NCBI RefSeq assembly: GCF_000272405.2
Contig: NZ_AJZM02000077.1
Coordinates: 1 to 16,699 of the forward strand
Length of the DNA stretch: 16,699 nt
Direction: 5' to 3'
DNA from: Vibrio tasmaniensis 1F-187
Lineage (GTDB): Bacteria; Pseudomonadota; Gammaproteobacteria; Enterobacterales; Vibrionaceae
Part shown: in pieces, positions 7,622-15,538 of the stretch
Layout: each line of letters begins with the position of its first letter
How positions within the stretch are numbered: the first letter of the stretch is position 1
Notes under the pieces: model-generated
What the model was told of the DNA's origin: nothing
Database searches by the model: none
The model's input: only the letters and a program-made list of their open reading frames with translations
Made by a program: the position numbers and the translations under genes

Positions 7622-8329
7622 TTAGCCTTGCTTCGCAATAGGAAAAGCCAGCACTGTGTTACCAGACAATGCGTGAATTGAGCTGTTTTCATCGATGACT
7701 TTTTCTGTGAGTAACGGCCAGTTCTGGTTCATGTCCAGAATAAAACTGCCATACGACCAGCTGCCTTTTCTTTTCGTGACTTCAACCTTTAACCCTTGGA
7801 CGTGAGAAGACAGCTTCATGCTTAAAGAAACGGGTAGGGATAACTGATTATGGCTGGTGGTTTTAAAATGAAATTGCAGACACTTGCCCGTTTCGCTTGC
7901 CGCTTGTAGGCGCTTGGTTTGGTGAATTTCTAGATCCGCTCCCCATAGCAAAACAGAATGACAGGCACCACTCTTGAGACACTGCTCTGCGGCCCATAAC
8001 GCATCGAGATCACGTTGAGGCTGAATAACGAGAATATTCTCTAATTCAATGCCTTGGCTGCTAAAAAACTCGGCACAGATCTTCCCTGGCGGGTTAATGA
8101 ATATGGCCAACTTCTGCGATTTTTGTTGAGCTAAATAAGGAGTGAGTAGACGAAGTTCGCCGATCCCTTGTTGTGATTCAACCTCAATAACGCCGTGCGT
8201 CGGGAAGCCGCCATCAAGCTGTTTATCCAATTGAGGATAGCCTGTCGAAGTGGTGCTGCCTTGCGTTGTTGATTGTAACCCTGTCCAGATTAGCTGGCGG
8301 TCTTGTAAGTTTTTTATTAGTTCATGCAT
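7622..8329 (-). CDS. imuA: ImuA, RecA/SulA-like translesion synthesis accessory protein
   Basis: The product is a 235-residue cytoplasmic protein, first gene of the LexA-controlled imuA-imuB-dnaE2 unit. In studied bacteria, ImuA is needed with ImuB and DnaE2 for damage-induced mutagenesis. The RecA-like opening is visible as STGYPQLDKQLDGGFPTHGV (residues 28-47), the family signature around LD...L.GG.P..G. At the P-loop position the sequence reads ESQQGIGELRLL (51-62) without the lysine of a GKT/S Walker A. Nucleotide binding by the RecA mode is therefore doubtful, as is usual for ImuA. The basic segment VTKRKGSW at about 184-191 is a plausible interaction patch. ATG 8329 is the first start after the LexA box; its only Shine-Dalgarno candidate, AGG, overlaps the edge of that box. 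Some pipelines call this family SulA-like, but a direct cell-division role is not shown. Confidence 0.88.
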   Translation of the reverse strand: MHELIKNLQDRQLIWTGLQSTTQGSTTSTGYPQLDKQLDGGFPTHGVIEVESQQGIGELRLLTPYLAQQKSQKLAIFINPPGKICAEFFSSQGIELENILVIQPQRDLDALWAAEQCLKSGACHSVLLWGADLEIHQTKRLQAASETGKCLQFHFKTTSHNQLSLPVSLSMKLSSHVQGLKVEVTKRKGSWSYGSFILDMNQNWPLLTEKVIDENSSIHALSGNTVLAFPIAKQG

Positions 8330-8337
8330 AATTAAAT

Positions 8338-8357
8338 ACCTGTATATTTATACAGTA
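8338..8357 (-). promoter_or_regulatory. LexA operator (SOS box) of imuA-imuB-dnaE2
   Basis: ACCTGTATATTTATACAGTA contains CTG (8340-8342), exactly 10 bases of TATATTTATA, then CAG (8353-8355). This matches the gammaproteobacterial LexA core CTG-N10-CAG with an alternating AT centre. It ends 10 bases upstream of the imuA ATG and overlaps the candidate -10 box, so bound LexA would block initiation. No second SOS box was found before imuB or dnaE2, so this site should govern the whole cassette. Confidence 0.93.
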
Positions 8358-8382
8358 TATTTGACAATGAAAAAGATGCAAA
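8354..8382 (-). promoter_or_regulatory. Promoter of the imu operon, overlapping the SOS box
   Basis: On the minus strand, TTTGCA (complement of 8377-8382) and TATACT (complement of 8354-8359) are separated by 17 bases. The -10 matches five of six consensus bases and overlaps the LexA CTG/CAG arm. An alternative -35, TTGTCA (complement of 8362-8367), has only poor -10 partners at normal spacing. The predicted transcript has a leader of roughly 15-20 bases. Confidence 0.6.
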
Positions 8383-8434
8383 GCAAAATGACGAAAATCA
8401 GATGAACTAAATATTAGATGGTTGATTTAGATAC

Positions 8435-8459
8435 AAAAAAAGCCGCTATTAAAGCGACT
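8435..8459 (-). terminator. Intrinsic terminator of yciK
   Basis: On the minus strand, AGTCGCT (8459-8453) pairs with AGCGGCT (8447-8441), with one T-G wobble, around a 5-base loop. A run of seven T residues follows, starting with the last base of the stem (8441-8435). It begins 25 bases after the yciK stop and insulates the imu promoter from yciK transcription. Confidence 0.85.
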
Positions 8460-8483
8460 TCTTATTATTGCTCATAATATCAG

Positions 8484-9224
8484 CTACTTAGGTTGAGCGT
8501 CGATACATTGGCCATTAATGTCTGTCACACTTGGGTTCATTAAGTGTAGATACAGCGGGATGATGTCGAGTGGCGTTTTTAACTTGTTCGCATCTTCACC
8601 TGGGTACGCTTTTGCACGCATGCGTGTTTGAGTGCCGCCTGGATTAATCGCATTAACACGGATATCGGTACCTTCAAGCTCATCGGCTAAGATCTGCATC
8701 ATGCCTTCTGTAGCAAACTTTGAAATCGCGTAAGTGCCCCAGAACGCGCGGCCAGAGTGACCAACCGTTGAAGAGGTAAAGACAATACGACCCGCTTCCG
8801 CTTTCTTAATGACAGGCAGTAACGCTTGAGTCATTAGAAATTCAGCTTTAACGTTGATTTGCATGACGCCATCAAACGTTTCTTCATCGATTTGATCGAA
8901 TGGACTTAACGTGCCAAGCACACCTGCGTTATGCAGTAGACCATCTAAACGACCGAACTGTGATTCAATGGTTTCAGCCATGTCGATGTAGTTCTGTTTT
9001 GTCGCGCCTTTTAAATCCAATGGGATAATCGCAGGCTGTGGGTAACCAGCGCTTTCGATTTCGTCGTAAATTAATTCAAGGTTTTTGACATTGCGGCCTA
9101 ACAGAATAACAGTTGCACCATGTTGAGCGAAACTTAGCGCGGCTTGGCGACCAATGCCAGCACCGGCACCTGTAACCAAAATTACTTTATCTTTGAGGGC
9201 ATCTGTAGAGGTTGGGTAATCCAC
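8484..9224 (-). CDS. yciK: YciK-family short-chain dehydrogenase/reductase
   Basis: The product is a 246-residue cytoplasmic NAD(P)-dependent oxidoreductase; E. coli YciK is 252 residues and its physiological substrate is not settled. The Rossmann motif TGAGAGIG is at residues 18-25, NAG at 99-101, the structural N124 in QINV, catalytic serine at S151/S152 in FTSSTVGHSGRA, and Y165-x3-K169 in YAISK. The ending INPGGTQTRMRAKAYPGED and DAQPK closely resembles E. coli YciK. An upstream ATG at 9260 would add 12 residues. I prefer GTG 9224 because AAGGA (complement of 9233-9237) lies eight bases before it, and the shorter N-terminus matches the family. It is divergent from sohB, as in E. coli, but the following gene is imuA rather than the cobalamin gene expected there. 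Confidence 0.92.
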   Translation of the reverse strand: MDYPTSTDALKDKVILVTGAGAGIGRQAALSFAQHGATVILLGRNVKNLELIYDEIESAGYPQPAIIPLDLKGATKQNYIDMAETIESQFGRLDGLLHNAGVLGTLSPFDQIDEETFDGVMQINVKAEFLMTQALLPVIKKAEAGRIVFTSSTVGHSGRAFWGTYAISKFATEGMMQILADELEGTDIRVNAINPGGTQTRMRAKAYPGEDANKLKTPLDIIPLYLHLMNPSVTDINGQCIDAQPK

Positions 9225-9309
9225 TGTGCTTATCCTTCTTTCTTTTATTATGTTCGTCATTCCATTGATGTTTAATCACACAGATAACCGCAGGAATGAT
9301 GAGAAATTC

Positions 9310-9337
9310 TTGGTAATCGTGACAAGATGGTTACAAT
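9310..9337 (+). promoter_or_regulatory. Candidate promoter for sohB
   Basis: TTGGTA (9310-9315) and TACAAT (9332-9337) are separated by 16 bases. They match four and five of six consensus bases. Transcription would begin about 18 bases before the sohB start. The 137-base gap to the divergent yciK must also hold the yciK promoter, which I could not pick out. Confidence 0.5.
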
Positions 9338-9361
9338 ACACTAATTCATACAATAGGGGAT

Positions 9362-10429
9362 ATGACATTGGAATTTTTGTTGGACTACGGCTTGTTTTTA
9401 GCCAAGATTGCGACCGTTGTAATCGCCATCATTGCAATTTTAGTGATAGCTAAATCTGTGGGTGGAAAATCAAGCGCAATTAAAGGTGAGCTGGAAATCA
9501 CGAACCTATCTGAGCATCACAAACAAACGATTGAACAACTAGAGCACCATTTGCATGATGATGCTTTCATCAAAGCACGTGATAAAGCAGAAAAGAAAGC
9601 GGAAAAAGAAAAAGTAAAATCACGTGGCAAAGAAGTGAAGAAAGCAGCGAAAGAGGGTGAGCTTGATAGCAAGCGTGAACCACACCTATTCGTTCTTGAT
9701 TTTAATGGCAGCATTGATGCGAAAGAAGTGGCTTCATTACGTGAAGAGGTAACGGCGGTTCTGGCTGTTGCTCGTGAAGGTGATGAAGTATTGCTTAAAC
9801 TGGAATCTGGCGGTGGTATGGTTCACGGCTATGGTCTGGCGTCTTCTCAACTTGACCGTATCAAAGCGGCAGGTCTGCCTCTGACTATCTCGGTAGATAA
9901 AGTCGCAGCAAGTGGCGGTTACATGATGGCATGTATCGCAGACAAAATCGTATCTGCACCGTTTGCTATTGTTGGCTCTATTGGTGTTATTGCTCAACTG
10001 CCAAACTTCAATAAATTGCTTAAAAAGCATGACATTGAGTTCGAACAGCTAACGGCGGGTGAGTACAAACGCACGCTTACTATGTTTGGTGAGAACAGCG
10101 ATAAAGCACGCGAGAAGTTTAAAGAAGAGCTAGAGGAAACTCATGGTTTGTTTAAAGATTTCATCCGTGACCACCGACCTGCGCTAGATCTTGAAAAAGT
10201 AGCAACGGGTGAGCACTGGTTTGGTACACAAGCGCATGAACTTGGGCTGGTGGATGAGATTAGCACTTCTGATGATTTAGTCGTAGCGGCATGTAAGGAC
10301 AAAACAGTTCTAGCGATTCACTACGTACAGAAGAAAAAGCTTTCAGACAAACTAGCGGGCGTGGCAGGTAAATCTGCAGACAGCGTGCTGATGAAGCTGA
10401 TTGAACGTGGTCAAAAGCCGATTGTTTAA
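9362..10429 (+). CDS. sohB: SohB, membrane-anchored S49-family serine protease
   Basis: The product is a 355-residue inner-membrane peptidase of the signal peptide peptidase A family; E. coli SohB is 349 residues. It has one N-terminal membrane segment (about residues 11-30, LFLAKIATVVIAIIAILVIA), a charged Lys/Glu-rich linker (about 70-106), and the peptidase domain. The catalytic serine is S184 in DKVAASGGYMMAC, and the lysine base is K236 in TAGEYKRTLT, giving the Ser-Lys dyad of the family. The active site is expected on the periplasmic side. SohB was named as a multicopy suppressor of htrA loss in E. coli. Start choice is uncertain. ATG 9362 follows AGGGGA (9355-9360) with only one base between. 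The in-frame TTG at 9368 has better spacing and gives MEFLLDYGLFLAK, which aligns with the E. coli N-terminus. A strong terminator follows. Confidence 0.94.
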   Translation: MTLEFLLDYGLFLAKIATVVIAIIAILVIAKSVGGKSSAIKGELEITNLSEHHKQTIEQLEHHLHDDAFIKARDKAEKKAEKEKVKSRGKEVKKAAKEGELDSKREPHLFVLDFNGSIDAKEVASLREEVTAVLAVAREGDEVLLKLESGGGMVHGYGLASSQLDRIKAAGLPLTISVDKVAASGGYMMACIADKIVSAPFAIVGSIGVIAQLPNFNKLLKKHDIEFEQLTAGEYKRTLTMFGENSDKAREKFKEELEETHGLFKDFIRDHRPALDLEKVATGEHWFGTQAHELGLVDEISTSDDLVVAACKDKTVLAIHYVQKKKLSDKLAGVAGKSADSVLMKLIERGQKPIV

Positions 10430-10496
10430 GCTTATTGAGTTCTAGTTCTAGGTTTAGTGCCTTACGTTCATTTGCAGACGTTTGAGCCTTAAAAAG

Positions 10497-10531
10497 AAAG
10501 CGCATAAGTCATCAGACTTATGCGCTTTTTT
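10497..10531 (+). terminator. Strong bidirectional terminator between sohB and ycgB
   Basis: Two 14-base arms pair perfectly, AAAGCGCATAAGTC (10497-10510) with GACTTATGCGCTTT (10515-10528), around the tetraloop ATCA. A T-run covers 10526-10531. On the minus strand the hairpin is followed by TTTCTTTTT, so it can also end the convergent ycgB transcript, whose stop is about 85 bases away. Confidence 0.93.
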
Positions 10532-10614
10532 ATTGCTCCACTTCCGAGTGGGTGACCACTATGTTGTAGGGGGAGCGGAGTTTTATACCAAGCACTGACT
10601 TACTGTGATTGATA

Positions 10615-12177
10615 TTAAATCTTGGCTCCATAGTCATTACGCTTTGGACAAGTAGTCAGAATCTCTCTATGACCCGTATCTTTGAGCTCTTCCAAAATCA
10701 CATCAAAGCCCCACAAGCGATAGAGATGTTTCATCACTTCGTCGTAGCCTTTATCAAGCGGGATACGGCCGTGAGGTACATACTGCAGTGTCATCGAGCG
10801 GTCACCGCGAACATCGACATTAAACACCTGAATATTCGGCTCAAGGTTGCTTAGATTGTACTGCGCCGCAAGCTTTTCACGAATTAAGCGATAGCCCGGA
10901 TCGTCGTGAATAGCGCTTATCTCAATGGTGTTTTTGCGGTCGTCGTCGAGAACAGAGAACAACTTAAAGTCTCGAATGATTTTTGGTGAAAGGTATTGGC
11001 TGATAAAGCTTTCATCTTTGAAATTGTGCATGGCAAAGTGCACCGCCTCTAACCAATCACTTCCGGCTAATTCAGGGAACCATTCTTTGTCTTCATCGGT
11101 TGGTTCTTCACAGATACGTCGAATGTCTCTAAACATCGCAAAGCCAAGCGCATAAGGGTTTATTCCGCTGAAATAAGGGCTATTGTAGGCGGGTTGAGCA
11201 ACCACACTGGTGTGGCTGTGTAGGAATTCTAAGATGAACTTATCACTCACCAAGCCTTCGTCGTAAAGGTGGTTAAGAATGGTGTAATGCCAGAAGGTTG
11301 CCCAGCCCTCATTCATTACTTGAGTTTGTTTCTGAGGATAGAAGTATTGGCTTACCTTGCGAACAATACGAACACACTCACGTTGCCAAGGTTCAAGCAG
11401 TGGGGCGTTCTTCTCAATAAAGTACAGAATGTTTTCTTGAGGCTCACTAGGGAAACGTATCTTGGTCTCTTCTTCCTTACTTTTGTTCTGAGGAACCGTT
11501 CTCCAAAGTTCGTTCACTTGAGATTGCAGATACGCTTCACGTTCTTCTTGTCTTGCGGTTTCTTCCGCAATGGAAATCTTTTCTGGGCGTTTGTATCTGT
11601 CTACGCCGTAGTTCATGAGAGCATGACAAGAATCGAGAAGTTTCTCGACTTCAGCTACACCGTATTTTTCTTCGCAATCAGTAATGTATTTTTTCGCGAA
11701 CAATAGATAGTCGATAATTGAGCTTGCATCAGTCCAGGTTTGGAATAGGTAGTTGCCTTTAAAGAAAGAGTTGTGGCCATAACAAGCGTGAGCCATTACC
11801 AGCGCCTGCATTGTGACCGTGTTCTCTTCCATTAAGTAAGCGATACACGGATCTGAGTTGATCACGATTTCGTACGCTAAGCCCATTTGGCCGTGTTTGT
11901 AGTTTTGCTCTGTCTGGATGAACTTCTTACCAAAAGACCAGTGGTTGTAATTGATGGGCATACCAATGCTGGAGTAAGCATCCATCATCTGCTCAGAGGT
12001 AATCACTTCAATCTGGTTCGGGTAAGTGTCTAAACGGTAATGCTGCGCCACACGCTTAATTTCTACGTGATATTGTTCCAAGAGGTTGAACGTCCAATCT
12101 GGACCATCAGGCAGCATCTTGTCGTTTCTCTTCTGTGTCGCTTTGTCTTTTTCTGCAACGTTTGATTTCGCTGTCAT
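10615..12177 (-). CDS. ycgB: SpoVR-family protein YcgB
   Basis: The product is a 520-residue, probably cytoplasmic member of the SpoVR family; E. coli YcgB is 510 residues. The Bacillus founder affects spore cortex formation, but no biochemical activity is firmly established. No signal peptide or membrane segment is visible. Two conserved segments suggest a metal site: H130-ACYG-H135 followed by NSFFKGNYLF, and E290-GWATFW-H297. This is inference from residue pattern. The start at 12177 has GGGGG six bases upstream, inside an AAGGGGG that includes the yeaH stop codon. That is consistent with coupled translation. It is the last gene of prkA-yeaH-ycgB. In E. coli ycgB is separate from yeaGH, though all are reported to be stationary-phase genes. 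A convergent terminator lies just downstream. Confidence 0.93.
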   Translation of the reverse strand: MTAKSNVAEKDKATQKRNDKMLPDGPDWTFNLLEQYHVEIKRVAQHYRLDTYPNQIEVITSEQMMDAYSSIGMPINYNHWSFGKKFIQTEQNYKHGQMGLAYEIVINSDPCIAYLMEENTVTMQALVMAHACYGHNSFFKGNYLFQTWTDASSIIDYLLFAKKYITDCEEKYGVAEVEKLLDSCHALMNYGVDRYKRPEKISIAEETARQEEREAYLQSQVNELWRTVPQNKSKEEETKIRFPSEPQENILYFIEKNAPLLEPWQRECVRIVRKVSQYFYPQKQTQVMNEGWATFWHYTILNHLYDEGLVSDKFILEFLHSHTSVVAQPAYNSPYFSGINPYALGFAMFRDIRRICEEPTDEDKEWFPELAGSDWLEAVHFAMHNFKDESFISQYLSPKIIRDFKLFSVLDDDRKNTIEISAIHDDPGYRLIREKLAAQYNLSNLEPNIQVFNVDVRGDRSMTLQYVPHGRIPLDKGYDEVMKHLYRLWGFDVILEELKDTGHREILTTCPKRNDYGAKI

Positions 12178-12188
12178 GGCAAGCCCCC

Positions 12189-13460
12189 TTACGTTGTCTC
12201 TTTCTGGAACAGTTCTCTAAACACAGGAAAAATATCATCCACCGTTTTAATGTTCTTCATGGCGAAGTTATCGAAGCTTGCTTCTAGCTTCTCGTACTCG
12301 TGCCAAAGCGTTTGGTGTGAACGGCGCGTAATCTCGATGTACGAGTAATATTGGCAAGTCGGCAATAGCGTATTGACCAGCAGTTCTTTACAGCGAGGCG
12401 AGTCATCCGCCCAGTTATCTCCATCAGAAGCTTGTGCTGCGTAGATATTCCACTCATTAGCAGGATAACGATCTGCGACAATTTCTTTCATTAGTTTCAG
12501 TGCACTAGAAACGATCGTGCCGCCAGTTTCTTGTGAATAGAAGAACTCATGTTCGTCAACTTCTTTAGCCTGAGTATGGTGACGAATAAACACAACATCG
12601 ACGTTTTCATATGTGCGATTGAGGAATAAGTAAAGCAGTACGTAGAAGCGTTTTGCGATGTCCTTGGTGGCTTGATCCATTGAGCCAGATACATCCATTA
12701 GACAGAACATAACGGCTTGGCTAGATGGAATAGGGCGCTTCTCGTAGTTTTTAAAACGCAGGTCGAAGGTGTCAATGAACGGCACGCTTTCAATTTTTTT
12801 ACGTAACTCAGCAATCTCTTCTTTCAAGCGACTCTCTTCGAAAGGTTGTGCTGGTTCTGTCATTTTTACTTGGTCAAGTTGCTCCATCAGTAGGTTGAGC
12901 TCGCGCTTTTTACCTGCTGTCATCGCGGTTCTACGAGCCAGAGATTGTTGCAGTGAACGAACGATAGCGATGTTAGACGGAATCCCCGCGCTTTGGTAAC
13001 CAGAACGGTGTGTTTTCCATTCAGTGATTTTGTTGACCTGATTTTTCTCTAGATTAGGCAGAGCTAAATCTTCAAAGAGAATATCAAGATATTCATCTTT
13101 TGAAATTTGGAAGGTAAATTCATCTTGGCCTTCGCCATCAGGGCTTGCGTCACCCTGGCCTGAGCCACCGCCTTGACCACCACCTTTAGGACGTTCAATT
13201 TTATCGCCCGTGATGAACTGGTCATTACCTGGGTGAACGCGTTCTCTTACGCCGCCTTGACCTTGGTGAAAGCTTGGCTCTTTGATGTCTTTATGAGGAA
13301 TAGTGACGTCTTCACCGGTTTCAGTATTGGTGATTGAGCGTCGGTTGACTGCATCGGCCACAGATTCTTTGATTTGCTCTTTATGGCGTCGTAAGAAACG
13401 CTGTCTGTTCACAGCACTCTTATTCTTGCCATTGAGCCTCCGATCGATAAATTGTGCCAT
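12189..13460 (-). CDS. yeaH: YeaH, DUF444/UPF0229 protein with von Willebrand A-like domain
   Basis: The product is a 423-residue protein, close to the 427 residues of E. coli YeaH; its function is not established. The basic N-terminus ([20 protein letters not shown], then RFLRRHK) and a glycine-rich linker at 92-104 lead to a coiled segment at about 185-225. The C-terminal half is von Willebrand A-like. The metal-ion-dependent adhesion site is D256-V-S258-G-S260 in LMDVSGSM, with TGGT at 312-315 and D346 in SDGDNW as likely remaining ligands. In E. coli yeaH is co-transcribed with yeaG, and the proteins are thought to act together under nitrogen starvation. The start at 13460 has GGGAG five bases upstream. 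Its stop lies 11 bases before ycgB. The 143-base leader after prkA holds a repeat pair and a hairpin. Confidence 0.93.
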   Translation of the reverse strand: MAQFIDRRLNGKNKSAVNRQRFLRRHKEQIKESVADAVNRRSITNTETGEDVTIPHKDIKEPSFHQGQGGVRERVHPGNDQFITGDKIERPKGGGQGGGSGQGDASPDGEGQDEFTFQISKDEYLDILFEDLALPNLEKNQVNKITEWKTHRSGYQSAGIPSNIAIVRSLQQSLARRTAMTAGKKRELNLLMEQLDQVKMTEPAQPFEESRLKEEIAELRKKIESVPFIDTFDLRFKNYEKRPIPSSQAVMFCLMDVSGSMDQATKDIAKRFYVLLYLFLNRTYENVDVVFIRHHTQAKEVDEHEFFYSQETGGTIVSSALKLMKEIVADRYPANEWNIYAAQASDGDNWADDSPRCKELLVNTLLPTCQYYSYIEITRRSHQTLWHEYEKLEASFDNFAMKNIKTVDDIFPVFRELFQKETT

Positions 13461-13503
13461 AAGAACTCCCTCTCAGCTGATGTTGCGATCCTACTTTTTA
13501 TTC

Positions 13504-13565
13504 GGGTATAAGAGTTATTAGTTTACTAAAGCTATTCGTTCGTTAGGGTATAAAGTTATTGGTTT
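13504..13565. repeat. Direct repeat pair in the prkA-yeaH gap
   Basis: A 21-base unit at 13504-13524 (GGGTATAAGAG, then TTATTAGTTT) recurs at 13546-13565 as GGGTATAAAGTTATTGGTTT. They differ by one deleted G and one A-to-G change, with 42 bases between starts. The pair sits in the yeaH leader on the minus strand, within 105 bases of its start. It may be paired sites for a regulator or a relic of local duplication. Confidence 0.7.
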
Positions 13566-13569
13566 GTAC

Positions 13570-13591
13570 GAGCTGCCCAATTGAGCAGCTC
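13570..13591 (-). promoter_or_regulatory. Stable stem-loop just after prkA
   Basis: On the minus strand, GAGCTGCTC (13591-13583) and GGGCAGCTC (13578-13570) form a 9-pair stem with one T-G wobble and tetraloop AATT, starting 12 bases after the prkA stop. No T-run follows, so it is not an intrinsic terminator. A stem here could protect the prkA mRNA end or mark a processing point, allowing more PrkA than YeaH. That role is inferred. Confidence 0.6.
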
Positions 13592-13603
13592 AATACAGTT
13601 TGG

Positions 13604-15538
13604 TTATGAGGATTTACGAACTCTTAGGTACCACTCAGATAGCAGTCTCACTTGTTTCTCGGTGTAGCCTTTTTCCATCATACGAGCAACGAAGTCGTCG
13701 TGTTTTTTCTGATCATCCGTTGAGGTCTTAGCATTGAACGAAATAACAGGAAGTAGCTCTTCTGTGTTAGAGAACATTTTCTTCTCAATTACAGTGCGCA
13801 GTTTCTCGTAGCTCGTCCAAACTGGGTTTTGACCGTTATTGTTGGCTTTGGCACGAAGCACGAAGTTCACAATCTCATTTCGGAAGTCTTTAGGGTTACT
13901 GATCCCAGCTGTTTTCTCGATTTTTTCTAGTTCACCATTCAGAGAAGCACGGTCAAATAGCTGTCCTGTTTCTGGATCGCGGTACTCTTGGTCTTGAATC
14001 CAGAAGTCCGCGTAGGTGACATAGCGGTCGAAGATATTCTGTCCGTACTCAGAGTAAGACTCTAGGTAAGCGGTTTGAATTTCTTTACCAATGAATTCTA
14101 CGTAACGCGGTACTAGGTATCCTTTCAAGAACTCAAGATACTTCTCAGCGGTTTCTTGAGGGAACTGTTCACGTTCGATTTGTTGTTCAATCACGTAGAA
14201 CAAGTGAACCGGGTTTGCAGCCACTTCGGCTTGGTCGAAGTTAAATACACGAGACAGGATCTTAAAGGCGAAACGCGTTGATAGCCCAGACATGCCTTCG
14301 TCAACACCTGCGTAGTCTCGGTACTCTTGGTAACTCTTCGCTTTTGGATCGGTGTCTTTTAGAGTCTCACCATCGTAAACCCGCATTTTTGAGAATAGAG
14401 AAGAGTTTTCAGGCTCTTTCAATCTCGATAGGATGCTGAATTGCGATAGCAGATCGAGTGTGCTTGGCGAACAAGGGGCTTTGGATAGCTCACTGTGCTC
14501 AAGCAGTTTTTGATAGATCTTAACTTCTTCAGAGACGCGCAGACAGTAAGGGACTTTTACAATGTACACACGGTCGAGAAAGGCTTCGTTGTTTTTGTTG
14601 TTACGGAAGGTCTGCCACTCGGATTCGTTTGAGTGAGCTAGAATCATACCGTCAAATGGCAGTGCAGAGAGCCCTTCGGTACCGTTGAAGTTACCTTCTT
14701 GCGTTGCCGTTAGAAGTGGGTGCAAGACTTTGATTGGCGCCTTGAACATCTCTACGAACTCCATAACACCTTGGTTTGCTTTACACAGCGCACCAGAGTA
14801 ACTATAGGCATCGGGATCATCTTGAGAGAAGTGCTCAAGCTTACGAATATCGACTTTACCAACCAGAGACGAGATATCTTGGTTGTTCTCATCACCAGGC
14901 TCTGTCTTCGCAATTGCAACTTGGTCGAGAATAGAAGGGCGCAGTTTGATGACTTTGAATTTGGAGATGTCACCACCGAAGTCATGGAGGCGTTTCGCTG
15001 CCCAAGGTGACATGATAGAGCGTATGTAACGTTTCTCTATTCCGTACTCTTGTTTCAAAAGATCGCCATCTTCGTTTACGTCAAATAGACAGAAGGGGTG
15101 ATCATTCACTGGGCTTCGCTCACCATCGGCAGACAGCACATAGATTGGTAGCTTTTGCATCAGTGCCTTGAGTTTTTCAGCAAGGGATGATTTACCACCG
15201 CCCACAGGGCCAAGTAGATAAAGGATTTGCTTACGTTCTTCTAAACCTTGCGCTGCATGTTTTAGATAAGAAACAATCTGTTCAATCGCGTCTTCCATGC
15301 CGTAGAAATCTTTAAATTCACTGTAGCGTGAGATGACACGGTTCGAGAAAATACGACTTAGTTGAGGGTCTTGAGCAGTGTCAATGACCTCCGGTTCGCC
15401 AATGGCGAGTAATAAGCGCTCGGCAGCATTCGCGTAAGCACTTTTATCGTCTTTACACAGCCCTAAGAACTCTTGCAATGTCAGCTCTTCTTCCTTGGCT
15501 GCTTCATAACGTGATTGATAGTGGTCAAAAATACTCAT
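13604..15538 (-). CDS. prkA: PrkA/YeaG, AAA+ serine kinase-like stress protein
   Basis: The product is a 644-residue cytoplasmic protein, the same length as E. coli YeaG and very similar throughout. An N-terminal AAA+ domain carries the Walker A motif GPVGGGKS at residues 110-117. The central part includes KTEPGDENNQDISSLVGKVD (211-230), near-identical in E. coli. The C-terminal third is the PrkA domain likened to eukaryotic kinases, ending WYLRVRKSS. The family was described as serine kinases, and a protease activity has been reported in Bacillus, so the biochemical role is disputed. The frame is open from GTG 15544. I chose ATG 15538 because AAGGGGAA (complement of 15546-15553) lies about seven bases upstream, and MSIFDHY matches the E. 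coli start MNIFDHY. It is first in prkA-yeaH-ycgB; in enterics this locus responds to starvation through RpoS and nitrogen control. I could not identify its promoter. Confidence 0.95.
   Translation of the reverse strand: MSIFDHYQSRYEAAKEEELTLQEFLGLCKDDKSAYANAAERLLLAIGEPEVIDTAQDPQLSRIFSNRVISRYSEFKDFYGMEDAIEQIVSYLKHAAQGLEERKQILYLLGPVGGGKSSLAEKLKALMQKLPIYVLSADGERSPVNDHPFCLFDVNEDGDLLKQEYGIEKRYIRSIMSPWAAKRLHDFGGDISKFKVIKLRPSILDQVAIAKTEPGDENNQDISSLVGKVDIRKLEHFSQDDPDAYSYSGALCKANQGVMEFVEMFKAPIKVLHPLLTATQEGNFNGTEGLSALPFDGMILAHSNESEWQTFRNNKNNEAFLDRVYIVKVPYCLRVSEEVKIYQKLLEHSELSKAPCSPSTLDLLSQFSILSRLKEPENSSLFSKMRVYDGETLKDTDPKAKSYQEYRDYAGVDEGMSGLSTRFAFKILSRVFNFDQAEVAANPVHLFYVIEQQIEREQFPQETAEKYLEFLKGYLVPRYVEFIGKEIQTAYLESYSEYGQNIFDRYVTYADFWIQDQEYRDPETGQLFDRASLNGELEKIEKTAGISNPKDFRNEIVNFVLRAKANNNGQNPVWTSYEKLRTVIEKKMFSNTEELLPVISFNAKTSTDDQKKHDDFVARMMEKGYTEKQVRLLSEWYLRVRKSS

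Noticed and set aside
11269..11706. 145-codon plus-strand frame antisense to ycgB
   Set aside because: It is contained in the conserved ycgB gene; the translated product shows no recognisable family.
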